Positions 1-7,787 of a DNA stretch of 35,988 nucleotides are shown piece after piece. Position 1 is the stretch's first letter; each line of letters begins with the position of its first letter. A program made the translations under genes and the position numbers. The stretch is from an uncultured Pseudomonadota bacterium (lineage in GTDB: Bacteria > Myxococcota_A > UBA796 > JAFGLY01). The notes below the pieces were generated by a model. The model was given only the letters and a program-made list of their open reading frames with translations, made no database searches and had not been told where the DNA came from. The stretch lies in contig CALDOK010000225.1 of the NCBI GenBank assembly GCA_937912125.1, positions 1 through 35,988 on the forward strand, in the 5' to 3' direction.

Positions 1-1
1 C

Positions 2-1480
2 GCCTTCGCCGGCTGCGGCGGCGGCAACGGCGGCCTGGCCGGCATGCTGCTCCTGGGCGGCCTGCTGGGCCGGCGCAGGCGCGAGCGCCCCTCCATCTGG
101 GCGCCCCTCGCCGGCCTCGCCCTGCTGCTGGCGGTGGTGGCGGGCCGTCCGGCCACGGTCCTGGCCGCCGACGACTACGACTCTGTGGACGTGCGTGGGT
201 TCTGGCTGGCGGACACCTCTGGGGATCCCCACCGGCCCTTGCGGCTGGCCTACCCTTCCTCTGGCACCGGCTGGGATGCAGGGCTGCTGGTGGATGCCGC
301 GCGCAACCCGCTGGTGGAGATCCTACCCGACGGCCGCGAGTCCATCGTAGACCTGATGACCAGCGCCCACGCCTTCGGCGGCATCTCCTGGCGCGGCATG
401 CGCTTCGACCTGGCGGTGCCGGTCACCCTGTACGGCCACGACCTGCAAGGGGGCTTCGCCGCCATGGGCGACCTGCGCGCAGGGATGCACCTGCCCGCGG
501 TGGCCCCGCGCGGACGCCGGCCTGGCGTGGGCGTGGCCGCCTGGGGCTGGCTGCCCACCGGAGGCGAGGCCCGCTGGTCGGGCAGCCCCGGCGTGGCGGC
601 TGGCGCCGTAGCCACCCTGGCGCAAGAGCTGGGCCCCCTTGGCTGGACGGTCAACGCAGGCATGCGGGTGGCGCGGGCCGAGGACGCCCGCAACATCCGC
701 TCGGGGCCAGGCCCCCTGGGCGGCGTCGACCTGCACTACAGCGTCAGCGACGCTCTGGCCGTGGGCCTGGGGGCGGTGGTGCAGGGCACCACGGGCTTCA
801 CCTCCTGGCCCCTCGAGGCGGACGCCCGGGTGCGCTACAGGGTGCGGGGCGGCGGCTTCGCCATGGCAGGCGTGGCCACCGGGCTGACCGACGGCGTCGG
901 CGCGTCCGGGGCCCGGGCCTACGCGGGCATCGGCTACGGCCGGCGCCGCTCGGACTGGAGCCCCGCCATCATCGAGGCGCCCATGCCCACCCTGATCCAC
1001 CAGGTGACGCTCACGCCGGGTGATCTGCCCTTCGCCGAGCAGCCCCTGGCCTTCCTGGCCGAGGATCGCATCGTGCTGGGCGAGCAGATCTTCTTCCGGG
1101 AGGCGCGGTCTTCCTTGCTGCCCGAGTCCGAGGCCGTGCTCACCGCGGTCCGGGACGTGCTCATGGCGCACCCGGAGGTGGCCCACCTGCTGGTGGAGGG
1201 GCACACCAACTCCAGAGGCAGCGAGGCCTACAACCTCGAGCTGAGCGAGGGCCGCGCCAAGGCGGTCGTCACCTGGCTGGTCGCCCACGGCGTGGCCGAC
1301 GAGCGCCTGCTGGCCAAGGGCCTGGGCGAGGGGCGTCCCCTGCTCGAGGACTCCCACCCCGACGCCATGGTGGTCAACCGCCGCGTCGAGTTCCTGGTGC
1401 TGCGGGCCGACGAGAACGAGGACGACCTGCAGCTGCCCGACAAGGAAGCCATCCCCGACGAAGCGTGGAAGGACCGGTAG
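2..1480 (+). CDS. OmpA-family envelope protein, 5' end outside window
   Basis: Predicted cell-envelope protein ending in an OmpA-like peptidoglycan-associated domain. The frame is open from the window edge. The only ATG near the start (44) has no ribosome-binding site, so the gene probably begins upstream. Order seen: a Gly-rich Cys-containing stretch (GCGGGNGG), a short hydrophobic run and an Arg cluster (RRRRER), which together resemble a MYXO-CTERM tag; then a second hydrophobic segment resembling a signal peptide and ending near VLAAD; then a roughly 250-residue region that looks like a beta-barrel; then the OmpA-like domain at about nt 1060-1430 with EGHTNSRG, LSEGRA, KGLGEGRP and NRRVEF. 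The Asp usual in GHTD is Asn here. The OmpA assignment is secure. The start and the meaning of the N-terminal tag are not. Confidence 0.8.
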   Translation, partial: AFAGCGGGNGGLAGMLLLGGLLGRRRRERPSIWAPLAGLALLLAVVAGRPATVLAADDYDSVDVRGFWLADTSGDPHRPLRLAYPSSGTGWDAGLLVDAARNPLVEILPDGRESIVDLMTSAHAFGGISWRGMRFDLAVPVTLYGHDLQGGFAAMGDLRAGMHLPAVAPRGRRPGVGVAAWGWLPTGGEARWSGSPGVAAGAVATLAQELGPLGWTVNAGMRVARAEDARNIRSGPGPLGGVDLHYSVSDALAVGLGAVVQGTTGFTSWPLEADARVRYRVRGGGFAMAGVATGLTDGVGASGARAYAGIGYGRRRSDWSPAIIEAPMPTLIHQVTLTPGDLPFAEQPLAFLAEDRIVLGEQIFFREARSSLLPESEAVLTAVRDVLMAHPEVAHLLVEGHTNSRGSEAYNLELSEGRAKAVVTWLVAHGVADERLLAKGLGEGRPLLEDSHPDAMVVNRRVEFLVLRADENEDDLQLPDKEAIPDEAWKDR

Positions 1481-1525
1481 AGCCCAGGGGCCCCAGGGGA
1501 TAGCAGGAGCAGCAGCGAGGTCGCC

Positions 1526-2419
1526 ATGCTCTCCTGGACCAAGGCCGGCGCCGTCAAGCGGCCCACCACCCTGCAGATCCGCGTACAGCGGCGCTACCCC
1601 GGTCGCGTCCGGGCTGGAGCGCCCACCCCCACCCGCGGCCTCTCCCACCAGGAGCTGCTGGCCAACCTGCGCCACTTCACTGAGGGGCAGCGGGGGCCGC
1701 GGACCGCACCGTGCACGACCCTGGTGCTCTCGGGCGTGGGCTTGCTCTCCTCTCCTGAGACCGAAGCGGTGCTCCAGGCCGCCCGGCAGCTGGGCATCGA
1801 GCGCGTGGTGCTGCACGCGGGCACCGAAGACCTGGCTGGCTTCCAGGCCGAGCCATGGCAGCCGCTGGTGGACGTCCTGGTGGTCCCCCTGCAGCCGGGG
1901 GCGAGCGCGCTGCTCGAGCACGGGGCGCGAGCCGTGGCCGCGTGCAGGGCCGCGGGGATCCAGGTCGCGGCCAACACCGTCATGAGCCGAACCGCCGTCC
2001 CGAGCCTACCCGCGCTGGCCCAGCTCGCCGCGCGCCTGGCTCCCCACTCCCTCACCCTGTCGTACCCCTTTCCTACCAGCCCGGACCAGCCGCCCCCACC
2101 CACCCCCTCGGAGCTGCTGCCCGCGCTCAGTACCGCGGTGGAGCTCCTCGAGGCCGCCGGAGCGGAGCCACGGGTCAAGGGCCTGCCGGCCTGCTACCTG
2201 GGCGACCTGGCCGACCGCCTGCAGCCCTCCAGCAACCGCTGGTACGTGGACGCCGATCACCAACTGGCCCGCGCGCTGCTCTTCTTCCCGGACGTCCTGG
2301 CCTTCCACAAGGCCGACGTCTGCCGCTTCTGCTCGCGCGACGACCGCTGCGACGGCTTCTTCTCCCCGTGGCTGCGGCTGCCCGGCTTCCCTCCCCTCGA
2401 GCCGGTGTCACAGCCCTGA
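1526..2419 (+). CDS. radical-SAM-like protein lacking the SAM-cluster cysteines
   Basis: A 297-residue protein that follows the layout of radical SAM/SPASM enzymes but has no CxxxCxxC motif. The stretch where that motif belongs (residues 18-35) is Arg/Pro/Ala-rich with no Cys. Family-like features that remain are LVLSGVGLLSSPE (like the GGEPLL strand), a strand ending in VVPLQPG, AAGIQVAANTV, and a C-terminal cysteine set at C223, C266, C269 and C275 (pattern CRFCSRDDRCDGFF), like an auxiliary or SPASM cluster. The ATG follows GAGG at a suitable distance. It is convergent with the next gene. It may be a catalytically dead homologue, a binding or scaffold protein, or a cluster protein of other function. 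The homology is inferred by eye. Confidence 0.6.
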   Translation: MLSWTKAGAVKRPTTLQIRVQRRYPGRVRAGAPTPTRGLSHQELLANLRHFTEGQRGPRTAPCTTLVLSGVGLLSSPETEAVLQAARQLGIERVVLHAGTEDLAGFQAEPWQPLVDVLVVPLQPGASALLEHGARAVAACRAAGIQVAANTVMSRTAVPSLPALAQLAARLAPHSLTLSYPFPTSPDQPPPPTPSELLPALSTAVELLEAAGAEPRVKGLPACYLGDLADRLQPSSNRWYVDADHQLARALLFFPDVLAFHKADVCRFCSRDDRCDGFFSPWLRLPGFPPLEPVSQP

Positions 2420-2441
2420 GAGTCATCGGGTGGGGCGGGCG

Positions 2442-3641
2442 CTACTCCACGCCCAGGCGGGCCAGCTGAGCGCAGGCGTCCCCGACGCGAGCCGTGGTGC
2501 CACCGCAGAGGGTCCGAAGCTGAGCCAGCGCCAGCTCTTCCCTGCCCGCCAGCAGCGCAGCCTGGGCCAGGGCCCAGTCCAGCTGCGGCAAGGAAGCGTC
2601 CAGGGTTCGCGCACGCTCGAGGGCCACAACAGCCTGCTCGCCCCGGCCAGCGCAGGTGGCGGCCAGGCCTTCCTGGTACCAGGCCTGTACGAGCGTGGGG
2701 TCCCGCAAGCGGGCGAGCCGGAAGCGGTTTGCGGCCATGGGGCAGTCCCCCTGGACCAGCTCCTCGAAGCCCGGCTCGAGGACCGGAAGCCACTCGGCGC
2801 GGGGCGGCAGCTCGGGCGTGTCCAGGGAGGCCAGCTGAGCCAGCTCGGGGACGACGCGGACCGAGTCTTCGACGGGCGAGCAGCGGAGGTCCATGCGAGA
2901 GATGACGGCGACCAAGGCCAGCGCCAGCACGATGATCGGCGCAGCCCGGATGGGCTTCTCGCCCCGCTTGCGTGCCCGCTGCGCACGGCGACGGCGCTGA
3001 GCCGTGCTGGGCTCGGCGTCGCGGGCCGCCTCGACCGCGTCCGCCGTCTCGAGCAGGCGCTGCAGCATGGCCTCGGCGGCGCCGGCGGCATCCTGGGCGT
3101 CGCCCGAGGGCTCGCTGTCGCCCAGCCCGAAGACCCCGGCCTGGTGCGAGTGGTCCAGCGCAGCGCTCAGGTGGTGCTGCGCCGTGGGCTCCTCGGGATC
3201 GTCGTCCATGGCCGCGGCGGCGGCGGCGTCCCGGACGCTGCGGGCCTGGTCGGTGCAGTCCGCACAGGAGCTGAGGTGTTGTTCGGCCGCCGCCCGGCTG
3301 GCCGTGGCCAGGATCTGGGGCACCAGAGCCACGGACACCAGGATCCCCGGTGGCAGGTGCCCCGCGCCCCGCTGCATGCCCTGGAGCCTGCGCATGTGCT
3401 CCACGCCCCGTCGGGCGGCCGCCATGACCGTGGCGGCCAGCAGGTTGTCCAGCTCGCTCAGCTCGCGCTCGAGGGCCTCCGCGACCGCGGCGTTGGCCAG
3501 CACACGCTGAGTGACCGGGTCCTCGACCTGCAGCGCAGGGTGCGACAGGAGCTGCCGAGCCGCGGAGCGGAGGTGGGACTCCACAGCCCTGGCGGCCTCT
3601 TCGTCGCCCTGTAGTGCGCGCTGCACGGTGCGGTTGTCCAT
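2442..3641 (-). CDS. membrane TPR protein with anti-sigma-like HxxxCxxC motif
   Basis: A 399-residue predicted inner-membrane protein. Residues 1-90 are helical and charged. H122, C126 and C129 form an HxxxCxxC motif as in zinc-binding anti-sigma (ZAS) domains. Residues 210-229 are Arg-rich, 231-248 form one membrane segment, and the remainder (about 290-395) reads as two or three TPR units (for example AWYQEGLAATCAGRGEQAVVALERA). This suggests a cytoplasmic zinc domain and a periplasmic TPR domain. I chose the start at MDNRTVQ (3641). Longer forms would run into the divergent regulator. No sigma gene is adjacent. The neighbour across a 94-bp divergent gap is a sigma-54 activator. A membrane anti-sigma or envelope-sensing role is inference. 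Confidence 0.65.
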   Translation of the reverse strand: MDNRTVQRALQGDEEAARAVESHLRSAARQLLSHPALQVEDPVTQRVLANAAVAEALERELSELDNLLAATVMAAARRGVEHMRRLQGMQRGAGHLPPGILVSVALVPQILATASRAAAEQHLSSCADCTDQARSVRDAAAAAAMDDDPEEPTAQHHLSAALDHSHQAGVFGLGDSEPSGDAQDAAGAAEAMLQRLLETADAVEAARDAEPSTAQRRRRAQRARKRGEKPIRAAPIIVLALALVAVISRMDLRCSPVEDSVRVVPELAQLASLDTPELPPRAEWLPVLEPGFEELVQGDCPMAANRFRLARLRDPTLVQAWYQEGLAATCAGRGEQAVVALERARTLDASLPQLDWALAQAALLAGREELALAQLRTLCGGTTARVGDACAQLARLGVE

Positions 3642-3735
3642 GATGTTCGACCAGCTCTGGTTCAACCGGGCTCGTCTCCAGGATAACCGAGTTACGAACC
3701 AAGCCCACGGAACGAGCGGAGCCAAGGCCAGCCCG

Positions 3736-5196
3736 ATGCCAGTCTCGGACATAGCCCCGCCCATCGAGCCCCCCAGCGTCTTGGTCGTCGATGACGACGA
3801 GCGACTGCTCGAGGCCCTCACCCGCGTGCTCGAGCGCCAGGGCTACCGCGTGCTCCCCGCCACCGACGCGGAGCAGGCCATGGGGCAGGCCGAGCGCCAC
3901 CTCCCCGACCTGGCGCTGGTGTCTCTGGAGCTCGGAGATCCCGACGCAAACCCGCAGCTGCTGTCCCAGCTCCGGCGCGCGCTGCCCGAGACCGTCTGCA
4001 TCGTCCTGACCGCCGAGGGGAACGCCGCCCGCGCCTTCGCGGCCCTCAACGCCGGCGCCTATGACTACTTCGAGACCCCCATCCGGGACTGGGATCGTTT
4101 CGGCCAGGTCATGAGGAACGCGTGGCTGGTGCGCGAGCTGCGCAGAGAGCGGGACCGCCTTCGGGATCTCGCCAGCCTGCACGGCTCGGTGGGCCTCGAG
4201 AACATCATCGGCCACTCCCTGCCCATCCAGCGAGTGCGGGAGCTGCTTGTGCAGGTGGCGGGTATCCGGGTGCCCGTCCTGGTGCTGGGGGAGAGCGGCA
4301 CGGGCAAGGAGCTGGTGGCCCGGGCGCTGCACGCAGCCAGCCCGTGGTGCGACGAGCCCTTCGTGGACGTCAACTGCGCCGCCATCCCGGCCCAGCTCCT
4401 CGAGAGCGAGCTGTTCGGCCACGAGCGGGGCGCCTTCAGCGGGGCGGAGCAACGCAAGGCGGGCCTGCTCGAGGTCGCCGGATCAGGCACCATCTTCCTG
4501 GACGAGATCGGTGAGCTGCCCCTGGAGCTCCAGGCCAAGCTGCTGCGCGTGCTGGGCTCCGGCGCCTTTCGCAGGGTCGGCGCCACCCGCAGCATCCCGT
4601 GGCAGGCCCGCCTGGTCACCGCCACCAACCGGGATCTGACCGCCATGACGCGAACGGGCGCCTTCCGGGAGGATCTGCTCTACCGCCTCAACGTCATCGA
4701 CATCCAGGTGCCTCCGCTGCGGGACAGGCGCGAGGACATCCCTCTGCTGGTGTGGTTCTTCATCGACCGCTTCAACCGCACCCACGGCCGGGCCGTCCGC
4801 CGCATCACCCCTCCGGCCCTCGCCCGGCTCTGCCGAGCCGACTGGCGCGACAACAACGTGCGCCAGCTCGAGAACGCCGTGGAGCGCGCCATGGTGCTCG
4901 CCCGGAGCGACGAGCTGGGCGTCGAGCTGTTCGCGGACCGGCTGCCCCAGGAAGCGCCAGTGGACGGCCTGCAGCCCGGCCCCGGGGGCCCAAAGCTCGA
5001 ACCCGGCTTGCTGGAGCTCGACTACCGCGAGGCCAAGCAGCTGGTGGTCACGCGCTTCTCGCGGGCCTACATCGAAGCCCGCCTGGCGCGTAGCGGCGGA
5101 AACATCGCCGAGGCAGCCCGGCGCTCAGGGCAGGAGCGGCCCAACTTCCGCAAGCTCATGAAGCGCTTCGGCGTGCGCGCGCCTAGCGAAAAATAG
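3736..5196 (+). CDS. NtrC-family sigma-54 activator with degenerate receiver
   Basis: A 486-residue bacterial enhancer-binding protein. The receiver-like domain (14-130) has the acidic cluster D19-D21 but carries Ser63 where the phosphorylated Asp belongs and Thr114 where the conserved Lys before Pro belongs. T92 is kept. The AAA+ domain (about 155-390) has Walker A GESGTGKE, the sigma-54-contacting loop as GAFSGA, Walker B IFLDEIGEL, and the arginine-finger region FREDLLYRLNV. The C-terminal Fis-type helix-turn-helix includes GGNIAEAARRSGQERPNFRKLMKRFGV. It should activate sigma-54 promoters by ATP hydrolysis. The receiver changes argue against ordinary phosphotransfer control. ATG 3736 is chosen because the homology begins shortly after it. 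In-frame upstream starts exist. It is divergent from the TPR protein. Confidence 0.88.
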   Translation: MPVSDIAPPIEPPSVLVVDDDERLLEALTRVLERQGYRVLPATDAEQAMGQAERHLPDLALVSLELGDPDANPQLLSQLRRALPETVCIVLTAEGNAARAFAALNAGAYDYFETPIRDWDRFGQVMRNAWLVRELRRERDRLRDLASLHGSVGLENIIGHSLPIQRVRELLVQVAGIRVPVLVLGESGTGKELVARALHAASPWCDEPFVDVNCAAIPAQLLESELFGHERGAFSGAEQRKAGLLEVAGSGTIFLDEIGELPLELQAKLLRVLGSGAFRRVGATRSIPWQARLVTATNRDLTAMTRTGAFREDLLYRLNVIDIQVPPLRDRREDIPLLVWFFIDRFNRTHGRAVRRITPPALARLCRADWRDNNVRQLENAVERAMVLARSDELGVELFADRLPQEAPVDGLQPGPGGPKLEPGLLELDYREAKQLVVTRFSRAYIEARLARSGGNIAEAARRSGQERPNFRKLMKRFGVRAPSEK

Positions 5197-5200
5197 CGAC

Positions 5201-6001
5201 CTACTCAGCGTCCATGGCCAGCTGCGCCTCGCCGCCCTCGAAGGTGGCGCCCACCCAGTCCATGGGCGAGCCTGGGAGCCTCCGCACCAGGCGCGGGATG
5301 GTGCGCATCACCAGGCGACGGTTGGCCTGGCTGCGGGCCACGAGCGCGGCCTGCTGGTCGATGAAGCGCTCGTAGGCCTCGAGCTGGGCGGCGGTGGTCA
5401 GCGCAGTGGCCGCGAAGGCGCGCTCGGAGGCATCGAGCTCGACCCCATCCAAGGTGGCACGCATGGGCTCTTCGGGCACCTGTACGGGCCTGAACAAGCG
5501 CGCCTCTATCCGCCCGATCACCCGCACGGCGTGGGGCCCGGCCGCCTCGATGGTGAGGCGATGGATCTCCACGGCGTGCCGCTGGCGGAACAGGCCGTCC
5601 ACAAAGATGGGGAGGTCGTAGTACGCCCCCTCGACCTCGAGCTCGAGGCCCACGGTGCGCAGGACGCCATCAGGGGCCAGGGGCTCGAAGCGCAGCGTCC
5701 CCAGGGCCACGTCCGAGGACTCCGCCTGCAGCCGCAGCAGCTGGGCCAGGTTCTCTTCTTCGCCAGGCATCAGGGCGGGCGTGAGCTGCCGCCGGGCGCT
5801 GTCGAGCTGGTCGGAGAGCAGGTCCGCCGCGCGCACCACGTCGATGGCCTCTACCCGTTCCTGGATCGTGGGCCCGGCAGCGGAGGGCGTGGGCGAGGCG
5901 CGCAACACCAGCAGCCCCGCCGCGATGAGCAGCGCGCAGAGCAGCGCTCCGAGCCAGAGCAGAGGGACCACGCCCGCGCGGGCGCTCCGAGGAAGAGGCA
6001 T
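5201..6001 (-). CDS. PilO/GspM-like single-pass membrane protein
   Basis: A 266-residue protein with an N-terminal membrane anchor (about 11-33), a helical stretch rich in Glu, Gln and Leu, and an alpha/beta region around 125-185 (EGAYYDLPIFVDGLFRQ, then VEIHRLTIEA and IEARLFRP). This pattern resembles the PilO/GspM ferredoxin-like fold of type IV pilus and type II secretion inner-membrane complexes. The start lies 3 nt after the stop of the upstream lipoprotein gene, so the two are probably translated together. No other pilus or secretion genes are nearby, so the assignment rests on topology and this short resemblance. It may be a stand-alone periplasmic scaffold. Confidence 0.5.
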   Translation of the reverse strand: MPLPRSARAGVVPLLWLGALLCALLIAAGLLVLRASPTPSAAGPTIQERVEAIDVVRAADLLSDQLDSARRQLTPALMPGEEENLAQLLRLQAESSDVALGTLRFEPLAPDGVLRTVGLELEVEGAYYDLPIFVDGLFRQRHAVEIHRLTIEAAGPHAVRVIGRIEARLFRPVQVPEEPMRATLDGVELDASERAFAATALTTAAQLEAYERFIDQQAALVARSQANRRLVMRTIPRLVRRLPGSPMDWVGATFEGGEAQLAMDAE

Positions 6002-6004
6002 GGG

Positions 6005-6538
6005 CTAGTCGAGGTAGTAGGACGGTCCCGTGCTCATCACCCGGCCTTCGAGGATGTCCAGCACGTCCTCGAGGATCTGCCGTTCCTTGCGCGTGGAGCT
6101 GGGCACATCCAGCCACTCGTAGATGGCGCCGGTGAACTCGAGGTTCGCCGAGATGATGTCTTTCTCGACCTGCTCATGGATCAACAGCCGCACCTCGACC
6201 CGACCGGAGCGATTGCGGATCTCCATGAGAACTCGGAAACGAATCTTCTCGGGGATCCGGGTGCCGGCGAAGGTGTTGTAGATGTAGTCCGAGGTGCCGT
6301 GGACCCACTCGGTGGAGATGACCCCGGTCTCACGATCCACCCGCGAGACGGGGTAGCGATCGCTCATCACCTGCAGGGAGGCGTCCCACACCGACTGAAA
6401 GTCAGCGTTGAAGTTACCGTACACCGGGCGCTCTTCGTACACGGGGAGCTTGTCCTCGGGGAAGGGCGGCGGCACACAGGCGATAGCGAACAGCACACCC
6501 AAGAGGGCGAGCGCGGAGATGAGGCGAGCAGAGCGCAT
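6005..6538 (-). CDS. BamC/DUF3576-like lipoprotein
   Basis: A 177-residue predicted lipoprotein. A hydrophobic signal peptide ends in a lipobox with Cys21 (FAIAC), followed by Pro-rich residues. The body has FQSVWDASLQVMSDR and a downstream strand DRETGVISTEWV. This is the pattern (W, then a Tyr-Pro-Val strand, then G-x-I-x-T-x-W) of BamC/DUF3576-type periplasmic domains. The start at 6538 is the Met directly before the signal peptide. It is the first gene of a two-gene minus-strand unit with the PilO-like protein, and the shared divergent gap (6539-6674) faces a universal stress gene. The family call is a motif-level resemblance. The lipoprotein call is stronger. Confidence 0.62.
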   Translation of the reverse strand: MRSARLISALALLGVLFAIACVPPPFPEDKLPVYEERPVYGNFNADFQSVWDASLQVMSDRYPVSRVDRETGVISTEWVHGTSDYIYNTFAGTRIPEKIRFRVLMEIRNRSGRVEVRLLIHEQVEKDIISANLEFTGAIYEWLDVPSSTRKERQILEDVLDILEGRVMSTGPSYYLD

Positions 6539-6674
6539 AGAGACCTCGCCGGAGGCTTGCTGGGCCGCAGGAAACGGACCAGAGGTTCGGCTTGCGGGCC
6601 GACCGACAGTGCAGAGAGGATAATGGAGCCCCATGGTTCCGAGCAAGCGCCGGGACGCAGCGAGTGGAGAGTAC

Positions 6675-7505
6675 ATGGACATCCTGGTCGCCCTGGACGG
6701 CTCCCCATGGAGCGACGCGGTCACGAAGATGGCCATCGGGCTCTGCCAAGGCGCAGCGACGCCCCCTCGCCTCACCGCCATCCACGTGGTCAGCGTGGTG
6801 CGCCTGTCGGGACGCAAGCTGCGGGATCTGGCGGGCTTCCTCGGCTTCGAGCCGGTGATCGTGCCCGAGCGGGTCGAGGCCTTCTACCGCCAACGGGGCG
6901 AGGAGATCCTGGCCACCTTCGCACAGGCGTGTGACGCGGCCGGTGTGGCCCACCGCGAGCTGCTCGAGCAAGGCAATGTCGTGGACCGCCTCGTCCATCA
7001 CGGCGATCAGGCTGACCTGGTGCTGATCGGGGCGCGAGGCGATCGGGAGCTCGAGTGGCCCGGGCTGGGGGGTACCACGGTCGAGCGCGTGGTCAAGCAC
7101 CTCGAGACCCACGCGCTGGTGATCCCGCAGCACCAGGGCCCACTCACCGGCATCCTCCTCAGCTACGACGGCAGCGCCGGGGCGGCCAAGGCTCTGCGAG
7201 CCACCCGCAACCTGCTCGCGTTCGTCCCCGTGCCCGTGCATGCCGTCCACGTCACGGACGGACACCGGGGCCCGGACCCCCTGCTCGAGGTGCAGGCGAA
7301 CCTGGCGGGGCTGGGCGCGGATCTGCACCTGCACCACCTCACAGGCGAGCCCCGCGAGGCGTTGGTGGCGGCCGCCAGCGAGCTGGGCTGCAACATGATC
7401 GCCCTGGGTTACCGCGAGCGCAGCATCATCGGCGATGTCTTCCTCGGGCGGGTCACCGAGTGGCTGCTGCGCTATGTCCCCATGGCGCTCCTCGTGTCCC
7501 GTTAG
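6675..7505 (+). CDS. universal stress protein, two tandem Usp domains
   Basis: A 276-residue cytoplasmic protein with two UspA folds. The first opens with ILVALDGSPWSDAV and ends near HALVIP. The second opens with ILLSYDGSAGAAKAL and ends in MALLVSR. Each repeat keeps the Asp-Gly-Ser at the first strand. The nucleotide-binding loops are G-A-R-G then G-G-T-T in domain 1, and a degraded G-Y-R-E then L-G-R in domain 2, so ATP binding is more likely in domain 1. Start 6675 is preferred to upstream 6633 because a GGAG-type ribosome-binding site precedes it and the fold begins at residue 2. It is followed after 8 nt by a small gene. General stress signalling is the family role. No specific trigger is visible. 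Confidence 0.85.
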   Translation: MDILVALDGSPWSDAVTKMAIGLCQGAATPPRLTAIHVVSVVRLSGRKLRDLAGFLGFEPVIVPERVEAFYRQRGEEILATFAQACDAAGVAHRELLEQGNVVDRLVHHGDQADLVLIGARGDRELEWPGLGGTTVERVVKHLETHALVIPQHQGPLTGILLSYDGSAGAAKALRATRNLLAFVPVPVHAVHVTDGHRGPDPLLEVQANLAGLGADLHLHHLTGEPREALVAAASELGCNMIALGYRERSIIGDVFLGRVTEWLLRYVPMALLVSR

Positions 7506-7513
7506 GAACGTCG

Positions 7514-7768
7514 ATGCACGCTCGTCGCCTCACCCGCCTGATCGACCGCCTGTCCATGGTGGGGCACCCCGCCACCGAAGCGGTCCTGGAGCGCGGCGTC
7601 CGCGCGGGCACGCGCAGCCTCGGCTTCGCGGTGGGCTACGTGGCCTGCCTGCTGTCCCCTGGGATCCCACTCCATCGCCTGGGTGAGTCCTTCGACGAGG
7701 GGCTCGAGTCCAGCCGGGCGGCGCCGCCGCCCCACGGCCAGGTGTTGCGCTTCCCTGGTCAGGGCTGA
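7514..7768 (+). CDS. small hypothetical protein (84 aa)
   Basis: A short open frame between the universal stress gene and the helicase. It has 8 nt spacing on the left, 19 nt on the right, and a weak AGGA ahead of the ATG. The N-terminus is basic and helical (MHARRLTRLIDRL). The middle has a mildly hydrophobic GFAVGYVACLLSPGIPL segment that could touch a membrane. The tail is Pro/Gly-rich. I do not recognise a family. Because it fits exactly between two solid genes in the same direction, it is likely expressed with them. Confidence 0.5.
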   Translation: MHARRLTRLIDRLSMVGHPATEAVLERGVRAGTRSLGFAVGYVACLLSPGIPLHRLGESFDEGLESSRAAPPPHGQVLRFPGQG

Positions 7769-7787
7769 TCCGGGGCCTCGGAGTTCG

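Noticed and set aside
2257..4452. 731-codon open frame on the minus strand
   Set aside because: It is antisense to the NtrC-like gene and out of frame with the TPR protein. Its translation is low-complexity Gly/Arg/Ala, typical of shadows in high-GC DNA.
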